A DNA stretch of 64,000 nucleotides from Nelumbo lutea (GCA_022828595.1 JAKGHH010000008.1:7677728-7741727); one strand, 5' to 3'. Positions 44,136 to 56,896 are shown, counted from the stretch's first letter. Made by a program: numbers and translations. Notes: a model not told the origin generated them from the letters alone.

Positions 44136-44321
44136 CAGGATTCTTCAATTTTGCTGGTTGTAGATTCTCGCCCAAGGCTCTATTGTATCCAATGAACGGA
44201 TTTGCCTGTAACCCAACAACAAGCTCGATGAAAATGAGTGGGGGCAAATAACATTCTAAGTATCTTTAGACGCGCCTCAAAACTTCTCTTCCAAAATTAT
44301 AATAACCCACTTTTTCCAACA
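44136..44321 (+). repeat. 3' LTR remnant of the copia element
   Basis: CTCAGGATTCTTCAATTTTG to TTTTTCCAACA; matches the last part of the 5' LTR with some 15-20% difference by eye, so the insertion is old. Confidence 0.85.
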
Positions 44322-44864
44322 ATCACACAAAAGCTCAGTTTACCTACACCCAAAAAACTGCCGTCCAATTTTACTTTGAAATTTCCATGATCTGGGACTA
44401 TCCAAAAAATAGAATGACACAATTTTCAGTTGATTGGGAAGAAAGTTTCCAGTCTCGAGGGGAAATCGTATTCTTCTACTTCGTCTTTTGGTAATTAAGC
44501 ACATGAAATAGCGACGCTAGGAAAAGTATCAGAATTTTCAACTATAAAACCATTTCTATTTTTCCATATCATCAACAGCAAATATATCTCTTATTTTCTC
44601 ACACCTAAACCATTGCAATCATTCAACCACGAACTGAACCATGATGTAAATAATTAAATTTTCTGCCTTGATATTTACGAAGCTAGCAAACCAAGATGCT
44701 TGGCATGGGAATAGAAAAACAAAGCATGCATGTAACTCAGATTTGATGTTCAAATTGTAGACAAGACACGCAGAGGTATGTATCAAAATATTCCTATCTC
44801 TCCAACGTTTTCCTTAATTGCTATATCGTTCCAATAGCACTTCCAAAGAAAAGATTTTAACTTA

Positions 44865-44984
44865 GGTGAGTTTGAAAAGAGTAAAAATGCAAATATATAC
44901 TGTATAAATACATACAAAATATGCAAAATATTATAAGGTTTTGCACTCTATATACTCGCATTTGTACTCCTTCCAAACTGAGCC
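44865..44984. mobile_element. Tourist-like MITE (120 bp), inside the LINE
   Basis: GGTGAGTTTGAAAAGAG at the left and CTTCCAAACTGAGCC at the right; interior strings (AAATGCAAATATATAC, AAGGTTTTGCACTCTATA) match the MITE at 26561-26679. TTA at 44862-44864 and TTG at 44985-44987 are the altered duplication. Confidence 0.8.
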
Positions 44985-46215
44985 TTGGGTTCTATCTTTA
45001 GAGCCCAAACCTATTTCCAGTGCTTCTTCTCTAAGATTATTCCAGCAGGTTCTATTTGGGCCTGTGGTCCAACTTGATTTCCTACTAAAGACTTTGCAAC
45101 ACAATAAGCAAACGTGATAGAGAGGTTAGCATTCTCTGTTAGTTTCCAACACAGGATCTGTCCAACTAGTTCCAGAAGCCAAAGGGATATTGAGAATGTT
45201 TGTGTCATAAATATCAAGAAAAATTTGTCTTATTAGCCTTTCATTCCATCCTCTTCTGTCCTCTAGGATGATATCCCTGATGAGGTTTTGGGTTCGCATT
45301 GTTCGGTTTTGGATCTTGGATTTTGAACCCCAGAATTTTTGGGAGCCATGGGTCCTCCCAAATTTTAACCTTGTCTCCAAACTTAATTGCGCAACGATTC
45401 CTAGTTGACAGGATGCTTTGTCACCCCACGATCCTCTTGTAGATAAATTTGGGTAGAAAAACTTCAGTTTCTAAGATATTTTGCTTTAATAACCTTAGCC
45501 TGTAAATTGCCCTTTTCAGTACATATAATCTCTAGGCATATTTGCTCAACAAGGCCAAATTAAAACAATGTGAGTCCATAAACCCCAATCCCCCATTTGA
45601 CTTATTCCTACTGATGACTTGGCAATTAATCCAATGAGTCTTCCTAGTTTTACTCAAATTGGGTTTAGTATATGTTGGTATGGCTGAGATAATGGCTTTT
45701 AGGAGAACATTTTTTTCTTGCTGAGAGAAGGTCATACCAGTTATTGGTTTTCATCTCAGTTCTTTCCACCAGGTAATAGAATAGATCTTTTTTTTTTACC
45801 TCCCAATCTCAATTGGAGGGCAAGATAGATTGATGGGTGTTCAACTGTTTTCATTTGAAGCATTTTTGCCATCATTTTCTGAAGTTTGGAGTGCAAATTA
45901 CGACTAAAACAGATCGGATTTTGCAATATTTACCTTTTGACCAGAAGATTTTCCATAAGCATGAATTGTGTCCAAAATAACCATCTCTTCTCTTGGATCA
46001 ACCTTGGAGAATAGATAGTTATCATCTGCAAAAAGATGTGAGATGAAGAGTAACAGACATGATCATAAACAGTTATTGGTTTTCCTTTCAGCTCTTCTCT
46101 TGGCTCCATTTAGCAAGATTTTATACGCAACAATGATAACACATTCCATTACTCAAAAAATCAATCTCTCCAAACCCTAATCTGTGGAGTACTTGATTTA
46201 GAATGGCCAAATCAA

Positions 46216-47273
46216 CAGGTCATGAATAATGCATTAATTTTCTTCTTTTCTTTTCTTTTTTTTTTTTTGTATTTTAACCATTTCCAATTTTCCTTCATGT
46301 GATAATATGTTTAATACGACGAATGTATAATACCAAAGATATCCTCAATTTTTCTAAAAATTTTATAATATTTCTTATGGTTTTTATATTTATTATTTAA
46401 TCGATGACAGCATAAACTGAGTAATTTGACTAATTGGAAAATGCTATGTCAATATATTTTTGGAACATTTTTATCAATATTTTTAATCATGTGGTCAAAT
46501 AACTGATCGAATTGGTCGACCCATAACCACCAAAATTTTGGTTAATCGGATTTTGGGTGGACTCGGGTATCGGACTTTCCGAGCTCGTAGGGACCTCTCT
46601 CTCTTCTATCTAAATTCAAGTCGGTCAACTCCACGATCCTATTAGTGACACTAATCCCCGAATATTCACTTTCAAAAGAATAAAGGAGGGATAGCAATGT
46701 CTGTGTGCACATGTTCTGGCTCGTTTTGCTCCATCCAAATCATCTACCGTGCACTGTGTAAAAGAGTGTTAATCAACTACAATATCAGGAGGAAAAAAAT
46801 GCAAATCTTGAACTATTAATGATACAGGAATGTAATAGATAAATATGAACAAATAATTCTCTCCTTTCTGTCTGTACAGTTTCCACTTCCAATCTGTATG
46901 GATTTATAAATATGAACAATCTTCTCAGAAGAAAGACCTCACCTGTCCTCAGATGTCGGCAGAACTCAAAGTAAACCAAAGAATAAAAGCAAAATTACAA
47001 AAAAAAAGGTGATTTTGGAGAACCCAATTACAAATAATCAATTAAAGAGAGCCCCACAAAGCAAACCAGAGACCACCCTAAATGTAAAATGAAGTGTGAA
47101 AAAATCTGCAGGAGTAAAGAACTGATCAAAGAGAAGGAAAAACCACAAATCTCTCCCACATCAAATCAATTAATTGTTCTTTAACTCCGAAGAGAGAACA
47201 AACCGATTATCATTGTACCGGAAGAGTAAATTTGCAAGGGGTTTAATTAAGCTCCTGATGAAAATTCAAAATT
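46216..47273. other. Intergenic/downstream of DUF1005 gene, no other gene
   Basis: T-rich run at 46240-46268, then AT-rich DNA. The last part, up to 47273, should include the 3' UTR of the DUF1005 gene. Confidence 0.4.
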
Positions 47274-49569
47274 CTAGGAGGTATAGTCTTGCTGGTCGTG
47301 GCAAAGCTCTTTCCTCAACTTATGTGAAAATAGTCTGCAGGCATCCATGCTAAGGTCGATGGCAGCAGAAAGCGCGATGAAAAGAGCAGCATCGGCAGTG
47401 GATGTGACATGCTGCACTCCGACCTGAACCACCGGTTTACTGACCTTCCCTTCACCCTCCACCGTGGAACCCATTATGAATCCTCTACGTGATGACCACG
47501 AGCTTGATGCAGTATCTCCCACCAGGCTAGTATCGATGCAGAATTGGCCACCCTTTCGGATACTCATGGTAGCTTCAGCAATGGAAATCCCACTATTAGT
47601 TCCAGTGTCGGTCACCAGTTCAAACTTGTAGCCGAGGCCATCGATGGGCCCTCTCTCTCGCCAGGCCTCCAGGCGCCCCCATGGCTTCCAGCTACTGACA
47701 GAAATCCCCTGAGGGCGGAGGATGAGCCAAGCGCCGGGGTTAGAGCGCGACACTCGATCGGAGCCAGGGGAGGGGACAAATGGTGTTATCATGGATGCCG
47801 CGGCCACAGGGGAACCAGAAAGATCATAAATCATTATCATCCACCCTTTTCGCTCTCTACCTGGCCGGTCTCTGTCGCTTGCAAACGAATTCATCCATCC
47901 CCTACTCTTCATGTTTGAATCTAGTTGCAGAGACCTGAATTCTCACAATGAACAGGGAACATACGTGAGTACCACCAGTATGATTTTAACCCTTTTTTAG
48001 AGAGAAATAGAGTGCAGAAAAAGAACAAATCACAGTTGCCATCAAATTGGAATAACCCCAAGAAGAAGACAATGATAGGAAGAACAATTCAACCACCATA
48101 AACAAACAAGTGCACATGAGAGGGTCTTCAATATATTCCTTGAAAATAATTATAAGGTTGGTAAGCAGAGACCACCCAAAGATAATACGAACTCTACATT
48201 TGTTTAAGTCATGGAGTTTTATTATTTTAAACGACAGTTATCGGAAAAGCTTATGAAAACTGATTAAAATTTTTCAGGAATCACACATAAAATCAAACCA
48301 CTGTGGTGGTTCGTGAAGAGATCGGCTTCCCTCAGGGCAAGCCCGTGCCATTTGCAACCTTGCATTGGGAATATCTCCCCATGAAATAATGCACTTAAGT
48401 ATGAGATATTCTCGATGCAATACTGTAAAGGCTGCTGTAATGGGCTTTGCCCTGTCGGAAGCTGAACTCGTTGGTGAAGCCACATGACATGAATCGCTTT
48501 TAATTTCTGAAACTAAAACGAGTGAAAAAAGAGAAGAAAGGAACATTCACTAATCAGTTTTGCAACTCACAAACAATCTCACGAGTTCGACTCCTGCATG
48601 CAGAAGCCAGTTTTACCAGAACAATATCACCACCAGGCACGAAGCCTCTGAAATTAATCAAATTGAATTTCGCAAGCTAGTGCTAGACTGCTGGTAATGG
48701 TGAGTGGTGACCAGCTTAATTCAAAGAAAACTAACTCACTGCATATATCTTGGACGAATAACAGCAACTCAGTGGGTTTTTGACACGTGGAACGCTCGCT
48801 TAGACAGGAAGTTATGGCTTTTTTTGGCACTACCCCTGACTGACAGATTGGCAAGTTGAATGTGCAGTGCAGTGTGCAATGGGGAGGTGACGAACAGCGC
48901 ATTTTAGTCACTCCTCCAGTAAAATGCTAAAATGTGCCCATGAAAAAGGGATAATTATAGAAAATACATAACTTACCGTGATCTCGAATTCCGGTCAGCG
49001 CTAAACTTGCAGCTGAAGACCGGTTGCCTTATGTTCCCCTGGATCTGGAAAACTACGGGGCTGCACTCCGGCTCGCCTCCAAACTGAAACACGAACCTTG
49101 GATCCGGTTCTGAACGAACCACAAGGTGCAACCGAGCCGATGGTTTACTGGGTTCTTTCCCCAGTTTCATCCACCCGTTCTGGTACAGAGAAGCGCGAAA
49201 CTCAGAGCCTTGGAGGTTGAGGACCACGCGAACCCGGCCCAGCAACTTCTCGGAGCTGATACCACAAGTGCGACCCATGCTGCCCGTGTAGACAGAGACG
49301 TAGAGGGTGGTGGGCTTGCTGGAGAGACGTCGGAGGACGAAGGGATCGAGGTGGAACCCGGCGGCGGAGGTGGTGGTGTCCGGTGGTAAGTCGGCGGCTG
49401 CGGACGATAGCGGGAGGAGGGCAGTTTGGGATGGGAAGTTCTTTAGACGGAGTTTGCAGAAGCATGGGGTGGTGGAAGGGTGTACTCCAGACCCGGCGTG
49501 CTTGCTGGCGACTGGTAGTTTTAGAGCGAGCCCCTCGACGATGACTCGAACAAACGGGCACGGATCCAT
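47274..49569 (-). CDS. DUF1005 family protein, two exons
   Basis: Exons 49569-48977 and 47934-47274 with a 1042-bp GT-AG intron (GTAAGT donor); joined length 1254 nt, 417 residues. The start MDPCPFVRVIV is the family's standard N-terminus, so the in-frame ATG 72 nt earlier is taken as leader. Visible blocks are SGVHPSTTPCFCKLRLKNFP (about 25-45), SVYTGSMGRTCGISSEKLLG, QFGGEPECSPVVFQIQGNIR and QPVFSCKF near the end of exon 1. Exon 2 has SRGWMNSFASDRDRPGRERK, GWMIMIYDLSGSPVAAASMI, PGSDRVSRSNPGAWLILRPQ and KPWGRLEAWRERG. Length, order and intron place match plant DUF1005 (formin-like-protein-18-type annotated) genes. The molecular function is not established; no catalytic motif is seen. The intron carries a long hairpin repeat (48303-48485). 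Confidence 0.93.
48303..48485. repeat. Long hairpin, copy 2, within the DUF1005 intron
   Basis: Left arm from about 48306 (GTGGTTCGTGAAG, CGGCTTCCCTCAGGGCAAGC, CTTGCATTGGGAATATCTC) pairs with the right arm to about 48484 (GAGATATTCTCGATGCAATA, GGGCTTTGCCCTGTCGGAAG, GGTGAAGCCAC). The stem is some 75 bp, imperfect, with a loop of about 20-30 nt. It is related to 27230-27380. It could be a MITE or a small-RNA precursor; either strand could be the transcribed one. Confidence 0.65.
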
Positions 49570-49793
49570 GACCGTTCTTCTGATCTTTATTCCTCTTTGG
49601 CGTTGAGCAGGAAGATCAACCCAGAGAATGGATCCAAACAAGATGACCAGCTGAAGACGAAAGAGTTGTAGATTGCGAAGGGAGACGTCGAATGCACAAG
49701 TGGAGAGCTTCGGAAAGGAAAAAACACAACTATCTTCATGGACTGGATGTCAGCTCAGCGTAGCTGTTTATTGAACTTTTATTTCGCTCTCCT

Positions 49794-49816
49794 CACTCTC
49801 TCTCTCTCTCTCTCTA
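49794..49816. repeat. (CT)n tract before the DUF1005 gene
   Basis: About 11 CT units, that is GA repeats in the gene's sense, roughly 230 bp before the start codon. GA/CT tracts are common in plant 5' leaders and core promoters and may play a role here. Confidence 0.7.
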
Positions 49817-52800
49817 CGTCTTCATTTCTTTTTTTTTTTCGAATAGTTATTTAGTTTAATAGTATCTTTTTCTTTTCCCAGCAGGGAAACTCGTACGAGG
49901 CGAGAAAAAATATTTAAATTCCAAATTCGGAGCTCTCAACTCAATTTTGGCCTTTGCCACCAAACTAAAAAAAAAGAAAATAAAATGAAAAAGATTTGAC
50001 ACATATACAATCAGCAGGGCCCGCAGAAGAATCAATTACAGCCGTTTGATGGATAATAGATGGCTTATGATGAGAAACAGCTTAACAGTCAAACAGATCA
50101 TACTGCACTAATCCAATAGTTGTACTACATTGTTGTTAGCCAACAGCTATGATTTCCATACAAGCAAAGTTTGTGAAGGTGGCCCATTCACTGGGAAAAA
50201 TCTTAGCTGCAAATGCTCAAGAGGAAATTGGCCAGGAATGAATGATCATAACCGTTCATACAAATCCAGTGGACCCTCTGGCCTCTATCATGTATCTTAG
50301 AGCTATGATTATCCAACCAGGCCTTGGTTTGTTTTACTGCTGAAATCAATCACACCAAATTGATGTTTTATTTATGGTAAGCCGTCCAATCGGTCTCCAT
50401 GGCTGGCATTGTTGGTGGCAATTAAGTGGGAAAAAATTAAAAGAAATTCGAATAAATAAGTACATAGAGAGTTTTAAATTTTAATTTTGAATACTTGATT
50501 GATTGAATAATTCATAGGTCAGCAGTCAGCACCCCTTTCTATCTGGTTAGGTCCCAGCAGGACCACATTAGTCTATAAACAGCTGGTTCTCGGCTGTCAC
50601 CACGGTGTCACAAGATGATGTGGGGGCCAATTATCCTCTCAATCCAGAATTTTGCGGGAGTCTATCAGGTGTTGCCGTTATCATCTTTTGATGGATGATT
50701 TTTAATTTCGAGATTTTGATGGCGCTTCCACTAGCATCAGATTCAGAGCTCACAAGTGAAGTGGGGCCCAAATTTTGATGATGTGTTAATTCTCTCCAAT
50801 AAGGTCCCACATTTTTACTTTACAGGTGGCCTCTCCTATTTAACGATTCTAATTTAGCAACGTCAGATTGCATGAGTGATGGTATTGCACTTCCATCAAC
50901 ATTGAACGCATAGTATCAATGGGTTATGGGAGGTGGAGACAGCGGCACATTCCATCAATTGTTTTCCATCTTGAGGTAGACTATGGACCACGCCGCGGGT
51001 CCTACACATCCCATCAAATTTTTATGGGAATCCAATCCGACGTCTGTACATACCTCTGTACGTTCACGTAGATGTAATGTTGATAGCTGACAGTGACCGA
51101 TTATGTGGCAGCGAATGAAGAAAGGTTCACCACACTATAATAGTATTTATAGGTTGGATGAGTCACCCGCGCTCTGACGTGGCTAAATTGATGATTATGT
51201 GGCAGATCAGAATTTTATAGCCACAAAGTAGAGGAGAAATGCATCCTGGGTAGGATGTGATTTATAGGGTAAAGGGCTAGTAGTAGGGGACTGGAATTCA
51301 GAATTCCGTACTTTTTTTATGTTTTTTTTGTAGTTCAAGAAAGAAATGATATCTCAAAGAAGAAAAAGTGAAAAGGTAAGATATTGCCACGTGGAAACGA
51401 AAACAGTAAAAAAATGTCAGGGTTCCTTTGATTGAACAAAAGAATGAGCACATCGGTTCCAGGATGGAAAAGATTCTTGTTCCCTAAAGTGAAGACCCTA
51501 AAATCTCACTGGTACAATAATAATGCTTTGTTGCGTTTTTACGGCACCAAAATTCACCTCACCAACTTTCAATCATACCTAATAATTAACCAGAGGAACT
51601 TCGGTTGCAACGGAAATGGAAATTTCATCATCTCGTCGTATTCCAATTAATAATTATAAGGCTTCCTTACGCAAGAGTATTATTACTTACTACTTCTCTC
51701 ATTATTTTCTATAGAAGAGATGGGAGGGTAGCCCATCCATAAAGGGCGTTTAGGTAAATGCATGGGACTAAAGGAGGGTGTTTTTGGTTACGCAGATAAC
51801 GTTTGGATCGGGATGGAATTACGTACAGGGGTTTACGTTTACCGTTGGATCGGGGTCAGCAAATTGAAGACAATACAATGATACATTAGAAAGAAAGAAA
51901 CAGTTGGAAACATCAATGCCAGCTGTGATGTCCGGTGAATATATTTCGTCTACGAGTACAACCAGTACCACAGCGGAAGTTCCTCGGATACTCGTCACTC
52001 GTGTGAGAGAGGGATAAAAGAGGCAGAGCCTGAGAGTCTCGGTCCGTCCGTGAGTGAGTAGCGGAGAGCAACTCCATTGACCATAAATTGGCCCGTGGAG
52101 TGTAGGCTGAAAGACGAACATAAACCAAACAGCGTCTTGGCCTGATTTTGCGAGTTTCCATTGCACCTGCACGGGTGGTGGGCCTTTGGAATTAACTATT
52201 AAGATTGTGTTTGATACTATCGCTGTTTCAAGTTTCAACAAAATCCGGATCCGCTCCTTTCAAGTTACAAAGAGCTCCTCACACCAATCACCAATCTCAC
52301 ATGTCACGTTGCAGCTGTGCATCGATCGAGAATATATCTCCAGGAATGACCAAAGATGTTCTTGATCTGTGGCCCGGGTGATAATTCGGGTTGAGATTCC
52401 AACGTGTGTTTGTTTGGTGCGGATGCAAGGTGAGGGACCTTCAAAGTAAAATAAGGGTAGTAAATGCAAGTATATCTACCAATTTTTAAATTTACCTTTA
52501 TATATTTAACACGTAGTGATAGGGATGATGAGTGAGACACTTGGTGAATTAGTGGACACGTTTAGGTGACTCATCTACCAGACTGCCACGTTCAATTTAG
52601 TTGTGCTTCTTCCGATCCCAGCACAGCTCGATGAGGTGTGCTTCCTTGTACACCTAGCTCTGCTTGAGTATCGAGCTGACTTTCATCAATCATCATCGAG
52701 AGGCCTTGGACGGAGAGCTGCTATTAAGGATGTTCGAGGTGCTTCTAATTAGTGATCAGTTTTACCCATCAAATCCAGTTTGACTAGAATGTGTGTTTTT

Positions 52801-53400
52801 CACCTCTCTCTCTCTATATATATATATCAGCACGACATCGGCAATCAAATGGAAGATTGACTTGAAATTCAAAATGCCTACGTAGTACTGACGTAGTAAT
52901 GTTATACTTGAAACAACACATAGCCCTAATCTACTCCCATCCGTTAAGAGTTCAAATCGCCTGTAATTCTACACGTAATACCGGGTGATCGTGATACACC
53001 AAGTCAGCTCTGTACTTAAAAGAAACCCACGTAGCAGTCTGATTTGCCTTGTCACGATTAGGCAGTGTCATTGTAAGGGCACTTGCATTACCGCTTGCCG
53101 ATACTCAGCTTGCACCAACATAGAACTTCGAACTAGTTATTCATGAATACTAATGAGCAATTGGTCTTCAGTCTTAACACACTGTATTCTTTTTCTTTTT
53201 CTTATTTTAATATCTTTTATGTTTATGAGGAATAATTTGAGGTAAATGGACCTAATGGTGAAAATTGGGTGAACCCAATCCAAGCCTACTCTATTCAACC
53301 AAAACTTTTTGCACAGGGCTTGAGTTTTTGAAGTTCATGCAGGCTTAGGTTGGGTATATATATATTATCAACCTATTTTACTGTTTTTACATTAAAATTG
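49817..53400. other. Intergenic, no supported gene
   Basis: Mixed composition. Short frames on the minus strand near 51.8-52.5 kb have no recognisable domain. A CT/AT microsatellite stands at 52803-52828. Confidence 0.45.
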
Positions 53401-56326
53401 AGCTACAAAGATCAATATGTCCAAGTCCAAGCCTAGCCCAAGTAGAAATGGCAAGGGAGTGGGTTCAAGAATAGGGGTGATAGGGTTGGATTTTGAGAAT
53501 CCAAACCCTCCCGGTAAATGAAATGTAAAACCCTCCTTGACCCCACATTAAAGGATTGGGATGATAGGGTTTAGAACCCACATCTAATTTCCTATTATAT
53601 CTTGTTATATATAACTAATAAATAAGTAAACTAACATAAATAAACAACAAAATTTTCAAATATTTGAATAAAACGTAAAAAAAAGCGCATAAACTATCAA
53701 TTATCCTTCATATCAAAATCAAAATATTATTAAATTCAACTCCTAAAATACAAAAGTTTATATGCTTTCTAATAATATGTGGGTTGGGGATAGGAGGGTC
53801 GAGTTTAGCCTAGTACCATACCTTACTCGTAATGTACAGGTTGTAGAATCCCAAAACCCGACTTGCCCCAAAACCCATCCTTCAAGCAAAATCCCGCCCC
53901 ATCGGGGTGTGTACCCGTTGGATAGGGTAAGAGCTGTGCCTAGATTGGTAAACTTGAGCTTAACTTTGAGTTGGCCAAGCCTAAGCTTGAGGTTTGAGAC
54001 TTAGGGTTTGGTTGACCCTTAATCTAACCCAATCCACCCAAGTTACACCCCAAAAAAGAGGACTGTGACTTTCCTAATTGTATTAGTTTTTATTTTTTAT
54101 TACATTGTTTTAACTTTTACTAAATTTTTATTTAGTATTAGTTTTTATTATTTTAAATGGACTAAAGGATTTTAAATTAACAATTATTGAATGTAAAATG
54201 AATAATTTTGTTACTTTTTTAATTTTATAAAAAAATGTAGTATCATTATCAAATTATAAGATTTAATTTTGAAACTAAAACTAAAAATGTATTAATTTGT
54301 ACTTACTTTCTTTTTAAATAAAAAATCTTGTATTAATAAAAATTATTAAAATTTTTTTGTTAATATGTATCACTTTTATATATAATTTTAATATGGAAGA
54401 AACTTAATTAATAATTTGCTTAACCAATAAAAGTAAATTAACTAAATAAAAGTATATTATTAAATAACAGTTAGGCGTATGCAAAATTAACTAACTAATA
54501 ATTAATTAGTTTTAACAAATTAACTTAATTTAATTAAGCTAATGAAGTAAATTAGTTAAGGTACTCGAGTTAATTTAATTTAACTAACCTCTCTTTGATC
54601 CTAGCATGACCTACCTAAAAAAACAGAAGATCATGAACAGTAAAAGAATACTGACCTCCTAATGGCAATAGGAAAAATTAACCCCATGAACTCCTAAATC
54701 TTTTGTAAAACTTTGCAAGAAAACACTTTAAAAGAATAAAATGAAACATATCGTAACTTGTGCTCCAAAGAACAGAATGTAACTAACAAAATACAAATGT
54801 AGCATCAGCTATGGCACGTCTTCCCTCCATTGGATTTATCCGGTCAGCTTCTATCAATCAACTGCTGATAGAGAGCAAGATAAAGAGAAGGAAAGATTAT
54901 AGCAAAGTGAAAAGACGTTATGGAAACGGAACCGAGAGTATTGGAACTGGAGATTATAGCAAAGTAGAAATCTTTCCCACTGTACGTATTGAGTAGAAGA
55001 TCAATAGAGAGAATAGACTGTAGAGTTTCAAATGTGGAAAGATTTCTACTATATTCGGATAGAAGAGAAAGTTTGAAAGGTGGGAAGATTTCCCATTATA
55101 TAGGGATTGGTTTCCTATTATATTGGGTTAGATTCCAGAAATCATGATATATATTATACGTCTAACTACTTGGGTCCAAAGAGAAGATTGTTAATTAATT
55201 AATTAAATAAATACCATTAATTAATTGCTATTAATTAAATAAATACCATAACGAACAAATATGGTATTTATTTTAAAATTTCAGTAATTTCTTTTATAAA
55301 TAAATTTTCAGTAATTATCCTATAATGGTTTCAAAGTAACTATTTTAAATTTCAGTAATTGCTTTTAAAATAATTATTTTTAGTGATTTTCAGAATTTTT
55401 TAATTTTTGATAATTTTTAGCAATTTTCAGAAAATATATTCAACATTCTCTATTAATAAATATAGTATTTATTTTAAAATTTATTAAAAGTTTAAAACTA
55501 CTGAAAATAGTATTTGTCTGGGATTAAAGTAATTAAACAAAAATTATTGAATAACACAACCCTTCTTCCATTGCTACTGTGAGTCTCTGATCACCTAAAT
55601 CAACTGAATGTAACAGTAACAGTGTAGGTATGTTGGAGATGAACTTTATGATTTACAGTAGCGGTGAAATGTAACAATAACAGAATGATTAACAAAGTGA
55701 CTCACCCGTGGAGGAGGTTTTAACTGGTAGAGGTATGTTGGTAGTCATTTCCAACTGAACTTCATGAGAATCAAAGGACGATTGAACTGCAAGAGGAGAA
55801 GATGGTGGTTTAGAAACACGATGGCACGGAGCCCCTGTTTTGCTGGCTAGAAGAAGAAAGACGATTCCTCTGGTTTGGCAATAATTTTGCTTACCTGTAG
55901 AGCACAATGGGCTGGACTTTGTAGTGCCACTGGTTTACCTTGTAATCCAATTACAATTGAACCGCAATAGGAGAAGACTATAGGTTAGAAACACAATGGA
56001 GTTGGAGAAAAGAGATCACTTGGAAGAGAGACTGTGAGTTGCAGTAGGAGTCCCATTTTGGGTTGAATGAAAATCACAATTTAGAATAGTGATTGATTCT
56101 AACTCTATTAAATCACAAAGCCTTAATTGATATTTTCCATTATTGATTTGCCACATAGACTAATGAAGATTTGTGAGTGGATTAATTAGAAGGATAGAAA
56201 ACTAAGAGGCGTATTGGCCCTGTTTTCTTACCCTATCACGTCTTCTCTCACGATTTGGAGTTTGGGAATGTGAAGTAGTGGGTCAGGTATCATGACGTGG
56301 AAGAAATGCCAAAATGAGAGAGGTTA
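53401..56326. other. Intergenic, AT-rich, no supported gene
   Basis: 53430-54050 is rich in GGGTTGG/CCAACCC-type motifs like those near hAT ends. 54060-54600 and 55180-55560 are extremely AT-rich. Near 54890-54970 GATTATAGCAAAGT occurs twice within an otherwise unsupported 61-codon frame. Confidence 0.45.
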
Positions 56327-56644
56327 GGGACTCTTCGTTTCCTCTTAACTCTTATCTCTTAAGGGGAATTTTTTAATTTTTAAGAGAAAATTGGTTCTTT
56401 GTTTTCTCTTATCTCTTATCTTTTAAAGTGCAATGGTACAACTTTATGTTTTTTAATGATATCCTTAAAAAGATAAACAAAACTCTCATATATAGGGTCA
56501 AAATAGATATTTAAAAAATTTCAGAATTCAGAATTTAGAATTCAGAAGAGTTCAAAGAAAAGAAAAGTTCACCAATACCAATATACCTCTTAATGTAATT
56601 ATTACACTTTCAGATTTCAGATTTCAGAGCAAACGAACAAGCCC
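56327..56644. mobile_element. Possible MITE with GGG-CTCTTCGTTT ends (318 bp)
   Basis: Left end GGGACTCTTCGTTTCC and right end GCAAACGAACAAGCCC are imperfect inverted repeats. The interior has repeated TCTTATCTCTTA and TTCAGAATT strings. No clean duplication was found. Confidence 0.4.
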
Positions 56645-56656
56645 AAAGAGTTCTAC

Positions 56657-56871
56657 GTTCGTCCCCAAGCAGTTCGCCACCAAGGCAGTTCGCCCCCAGG
56701 CAGTTCGCCCTTAGGCAGTTCGCCACCAAGGCAGTTCGCCACCAGGCAGTTCGCCACCAAGGCAGTTCGCCACCAAGCAATTAGTTACCAAGTAGTTCTC
56801 TCCCAAGGAGTTCACCACCAAGTAGCTTGTCACTAAGGCACGCCACCACCAGGTCGAAAACGGTTACATCA
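56657..56871 (+). repeat. 5' LTR remnant of copy 2, with 15-bp units
   Basis: About ten GGCAGTTCGCCACCA-type units, then AAGGCACGCCACCACCAGGT and CGAAAACGGTTACATCA. U3, the TATA box and the 53-bp array are gone, so this copy has no promoter in its 5' LTR. Confidence 0.85.
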
Positions 56872-56896
56872 ATTGGCGCCGTTTGTGGGAACCCGC
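56872..56896 (+). other. Primer-binding site of copy 2
   Basis: ATTGGCGCCGTTTGTGGGAA then CCCGC, one base different from copy 1. Confidence 0.8.

Larger units (their letters stand above)
39952..44321 (+). mobile_element. Ty1/copia retrotransposon, decayed, inserted in the LINE
   Basis: A 5' LTR (39952-40771), a gag-pol remnant and a 186-bp remnant of the 3' LTR (44136-44321). The RNase H domain and most of the 3' LTR are deleted. Ends are TGTTGG...CCAACA. No clear 5-bp duplication remains, but the LINE RNase H frame on the minus strand resumes across it (44322 joining 39951), which fixes the edges to within two bases. The protein features suit the Oryco/Ivana type of copia; this lineage call is from memory. 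Confidence 0.88.
37200..46215 (-). mobile_element. L1-type LINE, 5' truncated, split by three younger insertions
   Basis: Minus-strand pieces in reading order are 46215-44985, 44864-44322, 39951-39750 and 37438 to about 37200. The first piece has RT: RLGF, then HLFFADDNYLFSKVDPRE with the catalytic FADD, GKSSGQKVN, then KAIISAIPTYT and NGGLGFMDSHCFNLALLSK. The next pieces have RNase H: FKVKLDGS with the first catalytic aspartate, then VIVRNHFDLAMAT across the copia junction, then NVSFKFVDRSLNKVA and HALAKKG across the hAT junction. Many stops and frameshifts are present. The endonuclease and N-terminal parts are missing. The 3' boundary near 37200 is approximate. This frame across two insertions is the best proof that all pieces are one old LINE. 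Confidence 0.8.

Noticed and set aside
49570..49641. Upstream in-frame ATG (MFGSILWVDLPAQ) as start of the DUF1005 protein
   Set aside because: Family members begin at MDPCPF; the extra 24 residues are basic and unlike the family, so this is taken as leader.
51819..52241. 140-codon minus-strand frame
   Set aside because: No recognisable domain, overlapping alternative frames, no splice or repeat context to support it.
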